A stretch of DNA of 64,000 nucleotides from Bacillus litorisediminis (GTDB taxonomy: Bacteria > Bacillota > Bacilli > Bacillales > JC228). Position 1 is the first letter of the stretch; each line of letters opens with the position of its first letter. The stretch covers positions 1 through 64,000 of the forward strand of contig NZ_JAKZKT010000010.1 of NCBI RefSeq assembly GCF_022808645.1. The letters run 5' to 3'. This document shows, piece by piece, positions 21,113 to 31,042 of this stretch. The notes under the pieces were generated by a model. It ran no database searches, was not told the DNA's origin, and saw only the letters and a program-made list of their open reading frames with translations. A program made the position numbers and the translations under genes.

Positions 21113-22081
21113 ATGGAACGTAGTTTATCAATGGAATTAGTGCGCGTTACAGAAGGTGCCGCTTTAGCTTCTGCCCGTTGGATGGGACGGGGCCTAAAAG
21201 ACGAAGCGGATGATGCAGCTACCAGTGCAATGCGTGACGTTTTTGATACAGTCCCAATGAAGGGAACCGTCGTAATTGGAGAAGGAGAAATGGACGAGGC
21301 TCCTATGTTATATATTGGGGAAAAACTTGGAACAGGTTACGGTCCTCGTGTTGATGTAGCGGTTGATCCTTTAGAAGGAACGAATATTGTTGCGTCTGGC
21401 GGTTGGAATGCCTTAGCGGTATTGGCCGTTGCGGATAATGGCTGCTTGCTCCACGCCCCAGATATGTATATGGAAAAAATTGCGGTGGGTCCAGAAGCAG
21501 TTGGGCAAATTGATATTAATGCCTCTGTTTTAGACAATTTAAAAGCGGTGGCGAGAGCGAAAAACAAAGACATCGAGGATGTAGTTGCAACCGTTTTAAA
21601 CCGCCCGCGCCACGAAAAAATTATTAAAGAGCTTCGTGAAGCCGGAGCGAGAATTAAACTGATAAATGATGGAGATGTAGCAGGCGCGATTAATACGGCG
21701 TTTGATCATACGGGTGTAGATATTTTATTCGGTTCCGGAGGAGCTCCAGAAGGCGTATTAGCAGCTGTTGCACTGAAATGTTTAGGCGGGGAGCTTCAAG
21801 GGAAATTGCTGCCGCAAAATGATCAGGAACTGGCCCGCTGCCAAAAGATGGGGCTCGATGTTAACAAAGTCCTTTTAATGGATGACTTGGTTAAAGGAGA
21901 CGACGCCATTTTTGCAGCAACTGGTGTAACAGACGGAGAATTGTTAAGAGGCGTTCAGTTTAAAGGCTCCTATGGTTTAACCCACTCAGTCGTTATGCGT
22001 GCCAAATCAGGAACGGTTCGATTTATCGAAGGAAGACACAGTTTGAAGAAAAAACCAAACCTTGTCATTAAACCTTCCTAA
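21113..22081 (+). CDS. glpX: Class II fructose-1,6-bisphosphatase
   Basis: A 322-aa gluconeogenic phosphatase of the GlpX family. It has the metal-binding [11 protein letters not shown] and [13 protein letters not shown] motifs and the [15 protein letters not shown] segment. AAGGAGGG precedes the ATG. It lies between murAB and rho, as ywjI does in B. subtilis. Confidence 0.95.
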   Translation: MERSLSMELVRVTEGAALASARWMGRGLKDEADDAATSAMRDVFDTVPMKGTVVIGEGEMDEAPMLYIGEKLGTGYGPRVDVAVDPLEGTNIVASGGWNALAVLAVADNGCLLHAPDMYMEKIAVGPEAVGQIDINASVLDNLKAVARAKNKDIEDVVATVLNRPRHEKIIKELREAGARIKLINDGDVAGAINTAFDHTGVDILFGSGGAPEGVLAAVALKCLGGELQGKLLPQNDQELARCQKMGLDVNKVLLMDDLVKGDDAIFAATGVTDGELLRGVQFKGSYGLTHSVVMRAKSGTVRFIEGRHSLKKKPNLVIKPS

Positions 22082-22087
22082 TACATT

Positions 22088-22118
22088 GAACTCGGGCTTA
22101 TAAGTCCGGGTTCGATTT
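22088..22118 (+). terminator. Terminator after glpX
   Basis: GAACTCGGGCTTA pairs with TAAGTCCGGGTTC with two mismatched positions, followed by GATTTTC. It ends shortly before the rho promoter. Confidence 0.65.
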
Positions 22119-22135
22119 TCAACTTATTTTTTCCT

Positions 22136-22164
22136 TTGACAAAAACAAGGAATCGTTCTACGAT
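22136..22164 (+). promoter_or_regulatory. rho promoter
   Basis: TTGACA (22136-22141) and TACGAT (22159-22164) are separated by 17 bp. This predicts a leader of about 180 nt before the rho start. Confidence 0.7.
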
Positions 22165-22351
22165 AGATAAGGTTTCTACTTAAATACTTCGAAATTGAAT
22201 CTCCAAATTATTAGCCATCCTTTCCGCCCATCCGTTTTTTTCAGGTCCAATGATCAGAAAACTGAATGGTCTTCAATGCGAAGTCGTACTTTTTGGAGAG
22301 GGAGTACATTTTTACATTATACAACTTAATAAAAAAAGTGTGGTGCATGTA

Positions 22352-23632
22352 ATGGAAGAATTAACAATTGCAGCTCTTGAGACGATGAAGTTAAAAGATC
22401 TGTATGAATTAGCGAAAAAATATAAAATTTCATATTATAGCAAGCTTACGAAAAAAGAATTAATTTTTGCTATTTTAAAAGCACAAGCAGAGCAAGAAGG
22501 ATACTTCTTCATGGAAGGTGTCTTGGAAATCATTCAGTCAGAAGGCTTTGGTTTCCTAAGACCGATTAATTATTCACCAAGCTCTGAGGATATTTACATC
22601 TCAGCTTCGCAAATTCGCCGCTTCGATTTGCGAAACGGTGACAAGGTTTCAGGTAAAGTTAGACCTCCAAAAGAAAATGAACGATACTTTGGTCTTTTGC
22701 ATGTGGAAATGGTCAATGGGGATGACCCTGAAACAGCGAAAGAGAGAGTCCACTTTCCAGCCTTGACTCCGTTATATCCTGACCGTCAAATTAAATTAGA
22801 AACAACACCTCGTAACCTTTCGACACGAATTATGGATTTAATTGCCCCAGTTGGGTTTGGTCAGCGCGGATTAATCGTAGCCCCTCCAAAAGCGGGGAAA
22901 ACAATGCTGCTTAAGGAAATTGCTAACGCAATCACAACGAATCATCCAGAAGCAGAATTAATTGTCTTGCTTATTGATGAACGTCCTGAGGAAGTAACTG
23001 ATATTGAACGGTCCGTAGCAGGGGATGTTGTAAGTTCCACGTTTGACGAGGTGCCGGAAAACCATATTAAAGTGGCCGAACTCGTATTAGAAAGAGCAAT
23101 GCGCCTAGTTGAGCACAAACGTGATGTTATTATTTTAATGGACAGTATTACTCGTCTGGCCCGTGCCTACAACCTGGTAATCCCGCCAAGCGGACGTACT
23201 TTATCTGGAGGGATTGACCCAGCTGCTTTCCACCGTCCAAAACGCTTCTTTGGGGCAGCACGTAATATTGAAGAGGGCGGAAGTTTAACGATTTTGGCTA
23301 CTGCTCTTGTTGATACAGGGTCCCGGATGGATGACGTGATTTACGAGGAGTTTAAAGGAACTGGAAACATGGAGCTTCACTTAGACCGTCATTTGGCAGA
23401 AAGACGGATCTTCCCTGCGATTGATATTCGCCGCTCCGGTACTCGTAAAGAAGAACTGCTAATCGAAAAGGATCAGCTTGATAAACTATGGGCCATCCGT
23501 AAAACATTGTCTGATTCTCCTGACATCGCAGAAAAAATACTAAGACGCCTTCGTCAAACCAAGTCCAACGAAGAATTTTTTGCCCAGTTGGCAGAAGAAA
23601 TGAAGCAGGGAAATAAAAAATCCCTTTTATAA
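22352..23632 (+). CDS. rho: Transcription termination factor Rho
   Basis: A 426-aa hexameric RNA helicase for factor-dependent termination. The N-terminal Rho-N helical domain ([14 protein letters not shown]) is followed by the RNA-binding cold-shock-like domain ([22 protein letters not shown]). The ATPase core has Walker A ([10 protein letters not shown]) and Walker B (DVIILMDS), and the Q/R-loop region follows. The sequence is almost identical to B. subtilis Rho in its core. I chose the ATG at 22352 by that alignment. It has no clear Shine-Dalgarno sequence, and a 34-residue longer in-frame start at 22250 also exists. Confidence 0.95.
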   Translation: MEELTIAALETMKLKDLYELAKKYKISYYSKLTKKELIFAILKAQAEQEGYFFMEGVLEIIQSEGFGFLRPINYSPSSEDIYISASQIRRFDLRNGDKVSGKVRPPKENERYFGLLHVEMVNGDDPETAKERVHFPALTPLYPDRQIKLETTPRNLSTRIMDLIAPVGFGQRGLIVAPPKAGKTMLLKEIANAITTNHPEAELIVLLIDERPEEVTDIERSVAGDVVSSTFDEVPENHIKVAELVLERAMRLVEHKRDVIILMDSITRLARAYNLVIPPSGRTLSGGIDPAAFHRPKRFFGAARNIEEGGSLTILATALVDTGSRMDDVIYEEFKGTGNMELHLDRHLAERRIFPAIDIRRSGTRKEELLIEKDQLDKLWAIRKTLSDSPDIAEKILRRLRQTKSNEEFFAQLAEEMKQGNKKSLL

Positions 23633-23720
23633 AATAGGTTCTTTAGTTTCGCTTGAAAAATAAGCGGATTCTAAGAGAAAATATGAGTTTTTCTAATGAA
23701 GGATTATCCTTTTACTAGGG

Positions 23721-23749
23721 TTGCAAACTTACCGCCCGCTTGTTATAAT
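23721..23749 (+). promoter_or_regulatory. rpmE promoter
   Basis: TTGCAA (23721-23726) and TATAAT (23744-23749) have a 17-bp spacer. A hairpin CAGACT/AGTCTG (23775-23793) lies in the leader and could take part in L31 autoregulation; that role is a guess. Confidence 0.75.
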
Positions 23750-23850
23750 GGTAACAGTTTGTTTCAAAGATTTGCAGACTGACCTTTAGTCTGTATGGTT
23801 ATATAAACTCTGTTTCGAAATGATTCAGGGCTCAAGAAGGAGTGGAAAGA

Positions 23851-24051
23851 ATGAAACAAGGAATCCATCCAGAATATAAAAAAGCGCTAGTTAAATGCGC
23901 ATGCGGTAACGAATTTGAAACTGGTTCAGTGAAGGATGAAATTCGCGTAGAGGTTTGCTCTGAATGCCATCCATTCTATACTGGCCGTCAAAAATTTGCA
24001 TCTGCAGATGGACGTGTTGATCGATTCAATAAAAAATACGGCCTTAAGTAA
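23851..24051 (+). CDS. rpmE: Ribosomal protein L31 (zinc-binding form)
   Basis: A 66-aa large-subunit protein. Cysteines at 16, 18, 36 and 39 ([18 protein letters not shown]) make it the zinc-containing C+ paralogue, the form replaced by a C- version under zinc starvation in Bacillus. AAGGAGTGG precedes the ATG at 23851; the codons before it are not part of the family. Located between rho and tdk. Confidence 0.97.
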   Translation: MKQGIHPEYKKALVKCACGNEFETGSVKDEIRVEVCSECHPFYTGRQKFASADGRVDRFNKKYGLK

Positions 24052-24060
24052 AACATTCAA

Positions 24061-24094
24061 AACAGGCAAGCGCAATTTACTTGCCTGTTTTTTC
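24061..24094 (+). terminator. rpmE terminator
   Basis: AACAGGCAAG (24061-24070) pairs with CTTGCCTGTT (24080-24089), followed by TTTTTCTC. A strong intrinsic terminator. Confidence 0.9.
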
Positions 24095-24203
24095 TCTTTA
24101 TACATAGTATAGTTTGCAGAATTCAAAGTGTATAATACGAAACAAATAATGGTTCATATTATGTAGAAAATACGAACGGGTTTGGAAGGAGCGGCAATGG
24201 ATT

Positions 24204-24824
24204 ATGTTTGTAGTCAAACAATCTGGCTGGATTGAGGTTATTTGTGGAAGTATGTTTTCAGGTAAATCCGAAGAATTAATTAAAAGGGTACGCAAGGCAC
24301 AATTTGCAAAAGAAACCGTTGCCGTTTTTAAACCAGTAATTGATAACAGATATAGTGAAGTAGCGGTTGTATCTCATAATGGAAGCCAAGTACAGGCGAC
24401 TTCCATTACAACCTCACGTGAAATTCTGGAGTCTGTAACAGCTGATGTGGACCTAGTAGCAATCGATGAAGCTCAATTTTTAGATGCTGACCTGACAGAG
24501 GTTGTCCAAACTTTAGCGGACCGGGGACATCGCGTGGTGTTAGCAGGTCTGGACCAGGATTTTCGCGGCGAGCCATTTGGACCAATGCCGCAAGTAATGG
24601 CGATTGCTGAGTTAGTCACGAAGCTTCATGCGGTCTGTTCAGTATGTGGCTCACCAGCAAGCCGAACACAACGCCTCATCAACGGCGAACCCGCTTTATA
24701 CAATGATCCTGTTATCAAAGTCGGTGCTTCAGAAAGTTATGAACCAAGATGCCGCCATCACCATGAAGTGCCGGGAAAGCCAACAAATTTAATGCCCCAT
24801 CTGAATAAAGAAGTAAAACTTTAA
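24204..24824 (+). CDS. tdk: Thymidine kinase
   Basis: A 206-aa type II thymidine kinase for nucleoside salvage. It has P-loop GSMFSGKS (15-22), catalytic Glu89 in AIDEAQF, and a lasso/zinc site with Cys145, Cys148, Cys183 and His186. The ATG at 24204 is 13 bases after GGAAGGAG, slightly long, but no better in-frame start exists. The N-terminus ([11 protein letters not shown]) matches B. subtilis Tdk. Confidence 0.95.
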   Translation: MFVVKQSGWIEVICGSMFSGKSEELIKRVRKAQFAKETVAVFKPVIDNRYSEVAVVSHNGSQVQATSITTSREILESVTADVDLVAIDEAQFLDADLTEVVQTLADRGHRVVLAGLDQDFRGEPFGPMPQVMAIAELVTKLHAVCSVCGSPASRTQRLINGEPALYNDPVIKVGASESYEPRCRHHHEVPGKPTNLMPHLNKEVKL

Positions 24825-24827
24825 TTT

Positions 24828-24849
24828 CCCCTTTTCATAAGGGGTTTTT
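24828..24849 (+). terminator. tdk terminator
   Basis: CCCCTT pairs with AAGGGG around a short loop, followed by TTTTTC. Confidence 0.75.
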
Positions 24850-24916
24850 CCTTTTTTAGGATACGATAATTTCTTCCCTTAAAGGAGATGATAATCCTAG
24901 GGGAGGTAGAAGAATA

Positions 24917-25369
24917 ATGAAAGTATTGAAAGGATGTCTATCGACTCTGTTTTGTCTCTCCATCCTCGGCGGATGCGGGGCAGGCGGTCCCAAGGACTCC
25001 ATTTATGAACAAGCCGACACGTTTGGAACACGCCTCAGCACCGAGCGCCCCGATGACCTAAATGGACGCGACCTAAGAGACGATCGAACCAACACAAACC
25101 AAAGCCCGACTTCTTACATCGATCTTAGTGATGATATGCCAACCTTAGATAATGACGTTGATCAGGCAAGAGGTGTGATTGAAAGGGAAACAGATTATGA
25201 ACCCGGCCCAATCACCATCAATGGTCAGGATATGTGGGTGACAGCCTATCATCAGGGCATCATGTCAGAAGAGGAACGAAGAAAAGAAGAAGCGGCTCTT
25301 CATAAGTTCTTAATTAAAGCCTTGCCTCGATATTATATCGAAGTTCAATTAAGAGAAGATCGCAGATAA
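24917..25369 (+). CDS. Small lipoprotein, YhcN/YlaJ-like, function unknown
   Basis: A 150-aa protein with a lipoprotein signal peptide: basic start, hydrophobic core and lipobox LGGC (Cys near residue 20). The mature part is acidic and disordered (Asp/Thr/Asn-rich), and a folded C-terminal part (DMWVTAYHQG, KFLIKALPRYYIEVQL) resembles spore-associated YhcN/YlaJ lipoproteins. The resemblance is from memory and weak. GGGGAGGTAGAAG precedes the ATG. It appears monocistronic, with its own terminator. Confidence 0.75.
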   Translation: MKVLKGCLSTLFCLSILGGCGAGGPKDSIYEQADTFGTRLSTERPDDLNGRDLRDDRTNTNQSPTSYIDLSDDMPTLDNDVDQARGVIERETDYEPGPITINGQDMWVTAYHQGIMSEEERRKEEAALHKFLIKALPRYYIEVQLREDRR

Positions 25370-25380
25370 TGATTTTTGAT

Positions 25381-25422
25381 AAAGCCAGTTCCCTTACATT
25401 GGTAGTGAGGGGGTGGCTTTTT
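25381..25422 (+). terminator. Terminator after the lipoprotein gene
   Basis: AAAGCCA-GTT-CCCTTAC pairs with GTGAGGG-GG-TGGCTTT, followed by six T. Confidence 0.85.
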
Positions 25423-25456
25423 TGGTTTTGGGTTGGCTTGTAGAGATAGGGTGTTT

Positions 25457-25716
25457 GAGTTGGTTTTTTAGGCGGCTGAGTTCGGAAAAAAGGATGCGAG
25501 TTCGTTAATGGGGAGGCTGAGTTCGGTAAAAAGGTTGTAAGTTCGTTAATGGGGAGGCTGAGTTCGGAAAAAAGGATGCGAGTTCGTTAATGGGGAGGCT
25601 GAGTTCGGAAAAAAGGTTGTGATTTCGTTAAAAGAGCAGCTGAGTTCGCTTAATGTATTGCTAAGTTCGGTTAAAGCGAGCTGAGTTCGTTAAAAGGAAA
25701 CTGAGTTGACAAAAAA
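25457..25716 (+). repeat. Phased short-repeat array 1 (TGAGTTCGGTTAAA core)
   Basis: Thirteen copies of a degenerate core (AGTTCGGTAAA, AGTTCGTTAAT and variants). They start at 25458, 25479, 25499, 25520, 25540, 25561, 25581, 25602, 25622, 25643, 25664, 25684 and 25704. Spacing alternates between 20 and 21 bp, averaging 20.5. Copies 2-7 form near-identical 41-bp doublets. The variable part is about 7 bp, too short for CRISPR spacers. No gene is present. Confidence 0.85.
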
Positions 25717-25827
25717 TGGGTCAATAGTATTGAATAAAAACAATTAATTGAAAAAAGCGGTTATAAGTTCCGAAAAATGCAAACCGGGTCTCGAAAAACT
25801 GCGCCTGAATTCCAAAAAGTAGCCGCA

Positions 25828-26660
25828 GCGGAATGAGGATCCATTAAATAAGTTTGGCGGATCCTCATTCCGTTATTTCAACGAAAACTTGCACTTTAGA
25901 GGATGAAGCGGATCCTGAATCTGCCTATTCGTACAAAATCAACCATATTTGACGGAAAAAAAGGCAAATAGCGGAACTAGGAACTGGAACCATGCTCGAA
26001 ACAAAGATTTTTGAATAAATAGCGGAATGAGGATCCATTAAATAAGTTTGGCGGATCCTCATTCCGTTATTTCAACGAAAACCTGCACTTTAGGGGCTGA
26101 AGCGGATCCTGATTCCGCTATTCGTACAAAATCAACCATATTTGACGGAAAAAAAGGCAAATAGCGGAACCAGGAACCGGAACCATGCTCCAAACAAAGA
26201 TATTTAAATAAATAGCGGAATGACGATCCACTAAATAAGTTTGGCGGATCCTCATTCCGTTATTTCAACGAAAACCTGCACTTTAGGGGCTGAAGCGGAT
26301 CCTGATTCCGCTATTCGTACAAAATGAACCATATTTGACGGAAAAAAAGGCAAATAGCGGAACCAGGAACCGGAACTATGCTCGAAACAAAGATTTTTGA
26401 ATAAATAGCGGAATGAGGATCCATTAAATAAATTTGGTGGATCCTCATTCCGTTATTACAACGAAAACCTGCACTTTAGGGGCTGAAGCGGATCCTGATT
26501 CCGCTATTCGTACAAAATGAACCATATTTGACGGAAAAAAAGGCAAATAGCGGAACCAGGAACCGGAACTATGCTCCAAACAAAGATTTTTGAATAAATA
26601 GCGGAATGAGGATCCATTAAATAAATTTGGTGGATTCTCATTCCGTTATTGTAACGAAAA
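25828..26660 (+). repeat. 193-bp tandem repeat array, 4.3 copies
   Basis: Units begin at 25828, 26022, 26215, 26408 and 26601 (the last truncated) and are nearly identical. Each starts with a 14-bp perfect hairpin (CGGAATGAGGATCC/GGATCCTCATTCCG; 25829-25842 and 25859-25872 in copy 1). In copies 2-4 a second inverted pair follows, TTCCGCTATT/AATAGCGGAA, about 45 bases apart; copy 1 has a variant (CTGCCTATT). No protein-coding frame is present. The following 210 bases to hisK also hold no gene. Confidence 0.92.
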
Positions 26661-26873
26661 TGGTAGACATTAAAAACAATTTTCTAAAAAAGAGGATTAA
26701 TTTTCAGGGGTAGCTCTTACTCAAATCCCTAGCCCCAAGCTAAAACAAATTTCTACCCCCTACCCCCTAAAATCTCAAGAATATGCACTAAATTCCAAAT
26801 ATTCATAGCTGAAAATAGAGAATGTTGTGCGATAATGAAGTAAAGGAATAACACGTAAAAGGGAGAGAGAGAA

Positions 26874-27689
26874 ATGCTGACGGATTACCATGTTCATATG
26901 CATGAAACTGGAGATTTTTCAGTGGATTATTTGAAAAAATACATAGAAAAAGCGAAGGAACAAGGGATTGAAGAGCTCGGCATATCGGAGCATGCCTATT
27001 TTTTCTGGGAGACGAAAGATATTCTCTCCAACCCTTGGATTGACAACCGGCGCGGCGTTGATTTTAAAGATTATCTCCGGCTTTTTGAAGAAGCGAGAAA
27101 GCAGGGTCTACAGGTAAAAATGGGGATTGAAATGGATTATACCCCGGGCAAAGAAAAAGAGATGGGGACCTTCATCAATTCGTATCCATTTGACTATGTG
27201 ATTGGTTCGGTTCACTGGATTGGGGACTGGGGGATTGATTTAGAGATTTACCGCAGTGAGTATGATAAACGGGACATTTTTGAAGCATATGAGCAGTATT
27301 TTGATCAGATCGTAACGTTAGCGGAATCGCAGCTCTTTAGCTTTGTCGGACATATTGATTTAATTAAAATCTTTAAATATAAACCAAGTGACCAAGCCTT
27401 TATTGAAAAGCAATACGACCGGGCAGTAAAGGCACTTGCAGCGTCAGGCACTTGTATAGAAATAAGCACAGCTGGTCTCCGAAAGCCCGTAGGAGAGATT
27501 TATCCGGATCCCATACTGTTAAAAAAATGCTATGATGCCGGAGTTGGAATTGTATTATGCTCCGATGCCCATGCTCCGAAGCATATTGGCTATGCGTATG
27601 AGCAATCATTGAAGCTTGCTCGCTCGGTGGGCTATGAAGAAATACAAGTTTTTACTGCAAGAAAAAAGAAAGCCTATCGCCTCGGTTAA
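26874..27689 (+). CDS. hisK: Histidinol-phosphatase (PHP family)
   Basis: A 271-aa metal-dependent phosphatase of the PHP superfamily. In histidine synthesis the HisK type removes phosphate from histidinol phosphate. Metal-ligand motifs run in order: DYHVHMHE at the N-terminus, ISEHAYFF, GIEMDY, GSVHWIG, GHIDLIK and CSDAHAP. GGGAGAGAGAG precedes the ATG. It lies outside any his operon, so another phosphoester substrate cannot be excluded. The gene follows the long repeat tract. Confidence 0.85.
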   Translation: MLTDYHVHMHETGDFSVDYLKKYIEKAKEQGIEELGISEHAYFFWETKDILSNPWIDNRRGVDFKDYLRLFEEARKQGLQVKMGIEMDYTPGKEKEMGTFINSYPFDYVIGSVHWIGDWGIDLEIYRSEYDKRDIFEAYEQYFDQIVTLAESQLFSFVGHIDLIKIFKYKPSDQAFIEKQYDRAVKALAASGTCIEISTAGLRKPVGEIYPDPILLKKCYDAGVGIVLCSDAHAPKHIGYAYEQSLKLARSVGYEEIQVFTARKKKAYRLG

Positions 27690-27728
27690 GAGGATTTAAT
27701 TCATGACTGTAATAGGTAGGGATTGATT

Positions 27729-28214
27729 ATGACAATCGAAAAAAATGCCGTAAAATTAGCCTTTTATCAAGAAGAATTTAAACCGGATTTAGCATACGAT
27801 TTGCCGGCAGACCAAGCCAATTATACGGGCTTGCCCTTAGAAGCTCTTGAAAAGTGTGAGATGGAGAAGGACCGGCACCCAGTCGTCATTCTATATCAGA
27901 ATAGACCGGCAGGATTCTTCGTCCTTCATGGCTGGGAAGGGGTAAAACTGTATAGCGATAATAAAGATGCGATTTTATTAAGAGCTTATTCCATTAATCC
28001 TGCTTACCAGGGCAAAGGCATTGCGAAGGCCTCGCTCATGCTGCTGCCGGATTTTGTGAAGGCACATTTTCCGGATAAAAAAGAAATCATTTTAGGGGTT
28101 AATTATAACAACAACCACGCACAACATGTGTACTTAAAAACCGGTTTTATCGATAAAGGGCATCGAATAATGGGTACAAAAGGCGAGCAATTTGTGTTTC
28201 ATTTACCCCTATAA
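27729..28214 (+). CDS. GNAT-family N-acetyltransferase
   Basis: A 161-aa acetyl-CoA-dependent acetyltransferase. The acetyl-CoA loop is seen in INPAYQGKGIAKASL, with the C-terminal strand LGVNYNNNHAQHVYLKTGF. The substrate is unknown. The ATG at 27729 follows AGGTAGGGA at suitable spacing; a TTG two codons upstream is too close to it. It probably forms a pair with hisK and converges on serA. Confidence 0.85.
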   Translation: MTIEKNAVKLAFYQEEFKPDLAYDLPADQANYTGLPLEALEKCEMEKDRHPVVILYQNRPAGFFVLHGWEGVKLYSDNKDAILLRAYSINPAYQGKGIAKASLMLLPDFVKAHFPDKKEIILGVNYNNNHAQHVYLKTGFIDKGHRIMGTKGEQFVFHLPL

Positions 28215-28221
28215 TAACAAG

Positions 28222-28256
28222 CAGCGCACAATCAACTCTGTGCGCTGTTTTTTTTG
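28222..28256 (+). terminator. Bidirectional terminator between the acetyltransferase and serA
   Basis: CAGCGCACA (28222-28230) pairs with TGTGCGCTG (28239-28247), followed by eight T on the plus strand. On the minus strand the T tract is weaker (TTGTTATTATAGG). Confidence 0.85.
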
Positions 28257-28257
28257 A

Positions 28258-29847
28258 TTAAAGGTCAATCGCGATTACATGAAAGATATCGGTTAAAGCT
28301 TTTAATTGGGCGATGATATGTTCTTCCGCCTGGCGGTCAACGGTTAACATCATGATCGCATCTCCGCCTACATTGGAACGGCCCACTTGCATCGTCGCGA
28401 TGTTCACATCAAACTTTGCAAGCAGAGTACCTACCCGGCCAATCGCACCTGGCTGGTCTTTATGACGAATCAGAATCATATGGCCTGCAGGTGTAACGTC
28501 TACACTATAATCATCGACTTTGACAATTCGTGCTCCAAGCCCATTTAATAAAGTTCCGGCTACTTTTTTCAAGCTGGTTTTTGTCTTAATTTCTACGGTT
28601 ATTAGGTTTGTAAAGCCTTTAGAAGAAGATGTTTTATGCTCGTTGACCGTAATGCCCTTTTTCTTAGCTAAGAAAGGAGCATTGACATCATTGACATGGT
28701 CGCCAAGATAGCGCTTGAGCAATCCCTTTATTGTGTTTCGGGTAAGAGGAGCCGTATTTAAATCAGCTAATTCTCCAGAGTAATAAATGCAAACTTCTTC
28801 AATTGCCTCATCGCTTAAGCGGGACACAAAGCTTCCTAATTTTTCAGAAAGAACAAAGTATGGCTCGATTTTTTTCAGTACCTCGGCAGGGAGGGATGGA
28901 AGATTGACAGGATGCTTAGCTATACCGCCCGTCAAGATTTCAAGCACATCCTGACAAACATCAATCGCGACATTTTCTTGAGCTTCTACTGTGCTGGCTC
29001 CTAAGTGTGGCGTTGCAATCACTTCGGGCAATTCAAGCAGCTTGAAATTTTGCAAAGGTTCTTCTTCAAAAACGTCCAAAGCTGCCCCAGCCACTTTTTT
29101 AGAAAGAATCGCTTCATATAACGCTTCTTCATCAATGATGCCGCCTCGGGCACAGTTGATGATTTGCACACCATCCTTCATTTTTTTAAAAGCATCACCG
29201 TTAATAAGATGCTTTGTCTCCTTTAATAATGGGGTATGAACGGTGATAAAATCGCCTTTTCTTAAAACGTCATCGAGTGTTGCGTACTCAATTCCCATTT
29301 TCTCTGCTTTTTCTTCTGTTAAGAAGGGATCATAGGCAATCACATGCAGCCGTAAGCCTTTGGCTCTGGCAGCCACTTCACTGCCGATTCTGCCGAGACC
29401 GACAATGCCTAACGTTTTATTCTTTAATTCAACCCCGACAAATGATTTGCGATCCCAGCGATGATGCTCTTTTAAAGCAGTAAACGCCTGAGGAATTTTT
29501 CTGGCTAATGCCATGAGCATCGCAATGGTGTGCTCAGCAGCTGAATTCGTGTTACCGTCCGGCGCATTAACGACGAGAATTCCGTGTTCAGTGGCTGCAT
29601 CAAGGTCAATATTATCCACGCCAACACCAGCACGGCCAATTACTTTTAGGTTCGTGGCATGTTGAATGACTTCTCTAGTAACTAGGGTCTGGCTTCTGAC
29701 CAGTAAGGCATCGTATTTACCGATAGTCTGAATTAATTGTTCCGGTGACAATTGGGTGTTCACAGTGACTTCGATGTTGTTGGCGGCCCGTAAAGGCTGA
29801 AGACCTTCTTCACTTAATGGATCGCTTACCAATATGTGCAATGTCAT
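28258..29847 (-). CDS. serA: D-3-phosphoglycerate dehydrogenase
   Basis: A 529-aa long-type SerA that oxidises 3-phosphoglycerate at the start of serine synthesis. The NAD-binding motif is [11 protein letters not shown]. Catalytic Arg, Glu and His lie in [20 protein letters not shown] and ATPHLGAST. An intervening domain (about 320-450) and a C-terminal ACT domain ([18 protein letters not shown]) follow, the latter suggesting serine feedback. It starts four bases after the aminotransferase stop, so both are co-transcribed behind the T-box. Confidence 0.95.
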   Translation of the reverse strand: MTLHILVSDPLSEEGLQPLRAANNIEVTVNTQLSPEQLIQTIGKYDALLVRSQTLVTREVIQHATNLKVIGRAGVGVDNIDLDAATEHGILVVNAPDGNTNSAAEHTIAMLMALARKIPQAFTALKEHHRWDRKSFVGVELKNKTLGIVGLGRIGSEVAARAKGLRLHVIAYDPFLTEEKAEKMGIEYATLDDVLRKGDFITVHTPLLKETKHLINGDAFKKMKDGVQIINCARGGIIDEEALYEAILSKKVAGAALDVFEEEPLQNFKLLELPEVIATPHLGASTVEAQENVAIDVCQDVLEILTGGIAKHPVNLPSLPAEVLKKIEPYFVLSEKLGSFVSRLSDEAIEEVCIYYSGELADLNTAPLTRNTIKGLLKRYLGDHVNDVNAPFLAKKKGITVNEHKTSSSKGFTNLITVEIKTKTSLKKVAGTLLNGLGARIVKVDDYSVDVTPAGHMILIRHKDQPGAIGRVGTLLAKFDVNIATMQVGRSNVGGDAIMMLTVDRQAEEHIIAQLKALTDIFHVIAIDL

Positions 29848-29850
29848 GAT

Positions 29851-31005
29851 TTATTTCCTCCGTTCCAAATAGATAGTCTGAGCTGCAATGGTTCCTTTAC
29901 CGAAATCTCGTTTCACTCCTATTTGCCGCAACCCTAATTCTAGTAAGCTAATAAACTGTAATACATCAGCAGGAGAACAATAGCCCATGTGGCCAATACG
30001 GAATATTTTACCTTTAAGATGATTTTGTCCGCCTGCAAAATGTAGGCCAAATTCTGTTTTTACTGCTCTCCGAAGCTGGTCGGCTTCGAAATCCTCCGGA
30101 TAGATGGCTGTAACAGTCGGAGATGCGGTGTCATCTGATGTCAAAAGCGGCAGGTCTAAGGCCTGACAGGCTTCTCTTGTCATCTCCATCATGACCCGAT
30201 GCCGGCTGTATACATTTTCTAAGCCCTCTGCTTCTAAGAGGTTCAAGGCTTGCTCAAGTCCAAATAATAAAGATAAGGCAGGGGTAAATGGTGTCGTATG
30301 TTTAGCTAGATTATCCCGGTATTTCCGTAAATCTAAATAAAAACGCGGATGAGGATTTTCTTCGATGACTTTCCATGCGCGCTCACTGGCGGCAATAAAA
30401 GCAAGGCCAGTAGGAAGCATAAACGCCTTTTGCGAACCGGTAACAAGGATATCAATGCCCCATTCATCCATTTTGGCTTCAACACCAGCAATACAAGAAA
30501 CACCATCCACGATAAATAGTGCATCTGAAGTGGCTTGAATCACGCTTGCAATCTGTTGAATCGGGTTTAACACACCGGTTGACGTTTCACAATAGGTGGC
30601 AAAAACAATTTTGATAGAAGGATACTTTTGCAGAAAAGCTTTCACTTGCTCTGGATCAACCGCATCGCCCCAAGGCACATCTAGCCGGTGGGTTTTAAGC
30701 TGATACGTTTCGCAAATCTTCGCAAATCGGTCACCGAAGGAACCTGTGACCAGTACCAAAACTTCATCACCAGCCTGGGTCGTATTGACAACAGCTGTTT
30801 CTAAGCCAGCCGTACCGCTTCCGGCAAGAATCAATACTTTCTGTTCGGTTCCAAAAATCGGTTTGAGTCTAGGGTGAATTCTTCTAAGCAGATTACTCGT
30901 TTCTTCACCTCTGTGTCCGATCATTGGCAAATTCATAGCCCGCTGAACACTAGGAGGAATCGGAGTTGGCCCCGGAATGCGTAAAATCTGATGGTCTGGT
31001 AACAT
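29851..31005 (-). CDS. Class V aminotransferase (alanine/serine-glyoxylate type)
   Basis: A 384-aa PLP enzyme. The substrate loop is near the start (RIPGPTPIPPSVQRAM, GHRGEE), the PLP-phosphate region is SGTAGLETAV, and the Schiff-base Lys is in TGSQKAFMLPTG. The family interconverts alanine, serine and glyoxylate. Next to serA under a T-box it may supply the missing phosphoserine aminotransferase-like step or handle serine/glyoxylate; I infer a serine role. GAGGAGAATG lies before the ATG. Confidence 0.88.
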   Translation of the reverse strand: MLPDHQILRIPGPTPIPPSVQRAMNLPMIGHRGEETSNLLRRIHPRLKPIFGTEQKVLILAGSGTAGLETAVVNTTQAGDEVLVLVTGSFGDRFAKICETYQLKTHRLDVPWGDAVDPEQVKAFLQKYPSIKIVFATYCETSTGVLNPIQQIASVIQATSDALFIVDGVSCIAGVEAKMDEWGIDILVTGSQKAFMLPTGLAFIAASERAWKVIEENPHPRFYLDLRKYRDNLAKHTTPFTPALSLLFGLEQALNLLEAEGLENVYSRHRVMMEMTREACQALDLPLLTSDDTASPTVTAIYPEDFEADQLRRAVKTEFGLHFAGGQNHLKGKIFRIGHMGYCSPADVLQFISLLELGLRQIGVKRDFGKGTIAAQTIYLERRK

Positions 31006-31042
31006 GCATCATTCTCCTCTCATTAATCAAGAAAATAGAACT

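Noticed and set aside
22250-22351. 34-residue N-terminal extension of Rho
   Set aside because: It does not match the family N-terminus and its ribosome site is weak. Kept only as an alternative start.
25457-25716. CRISPR array
   Set aside because: Repeats are degenerate and ~13 bp, filler is ~7 bp and itself repeated, and there are no cas genes.
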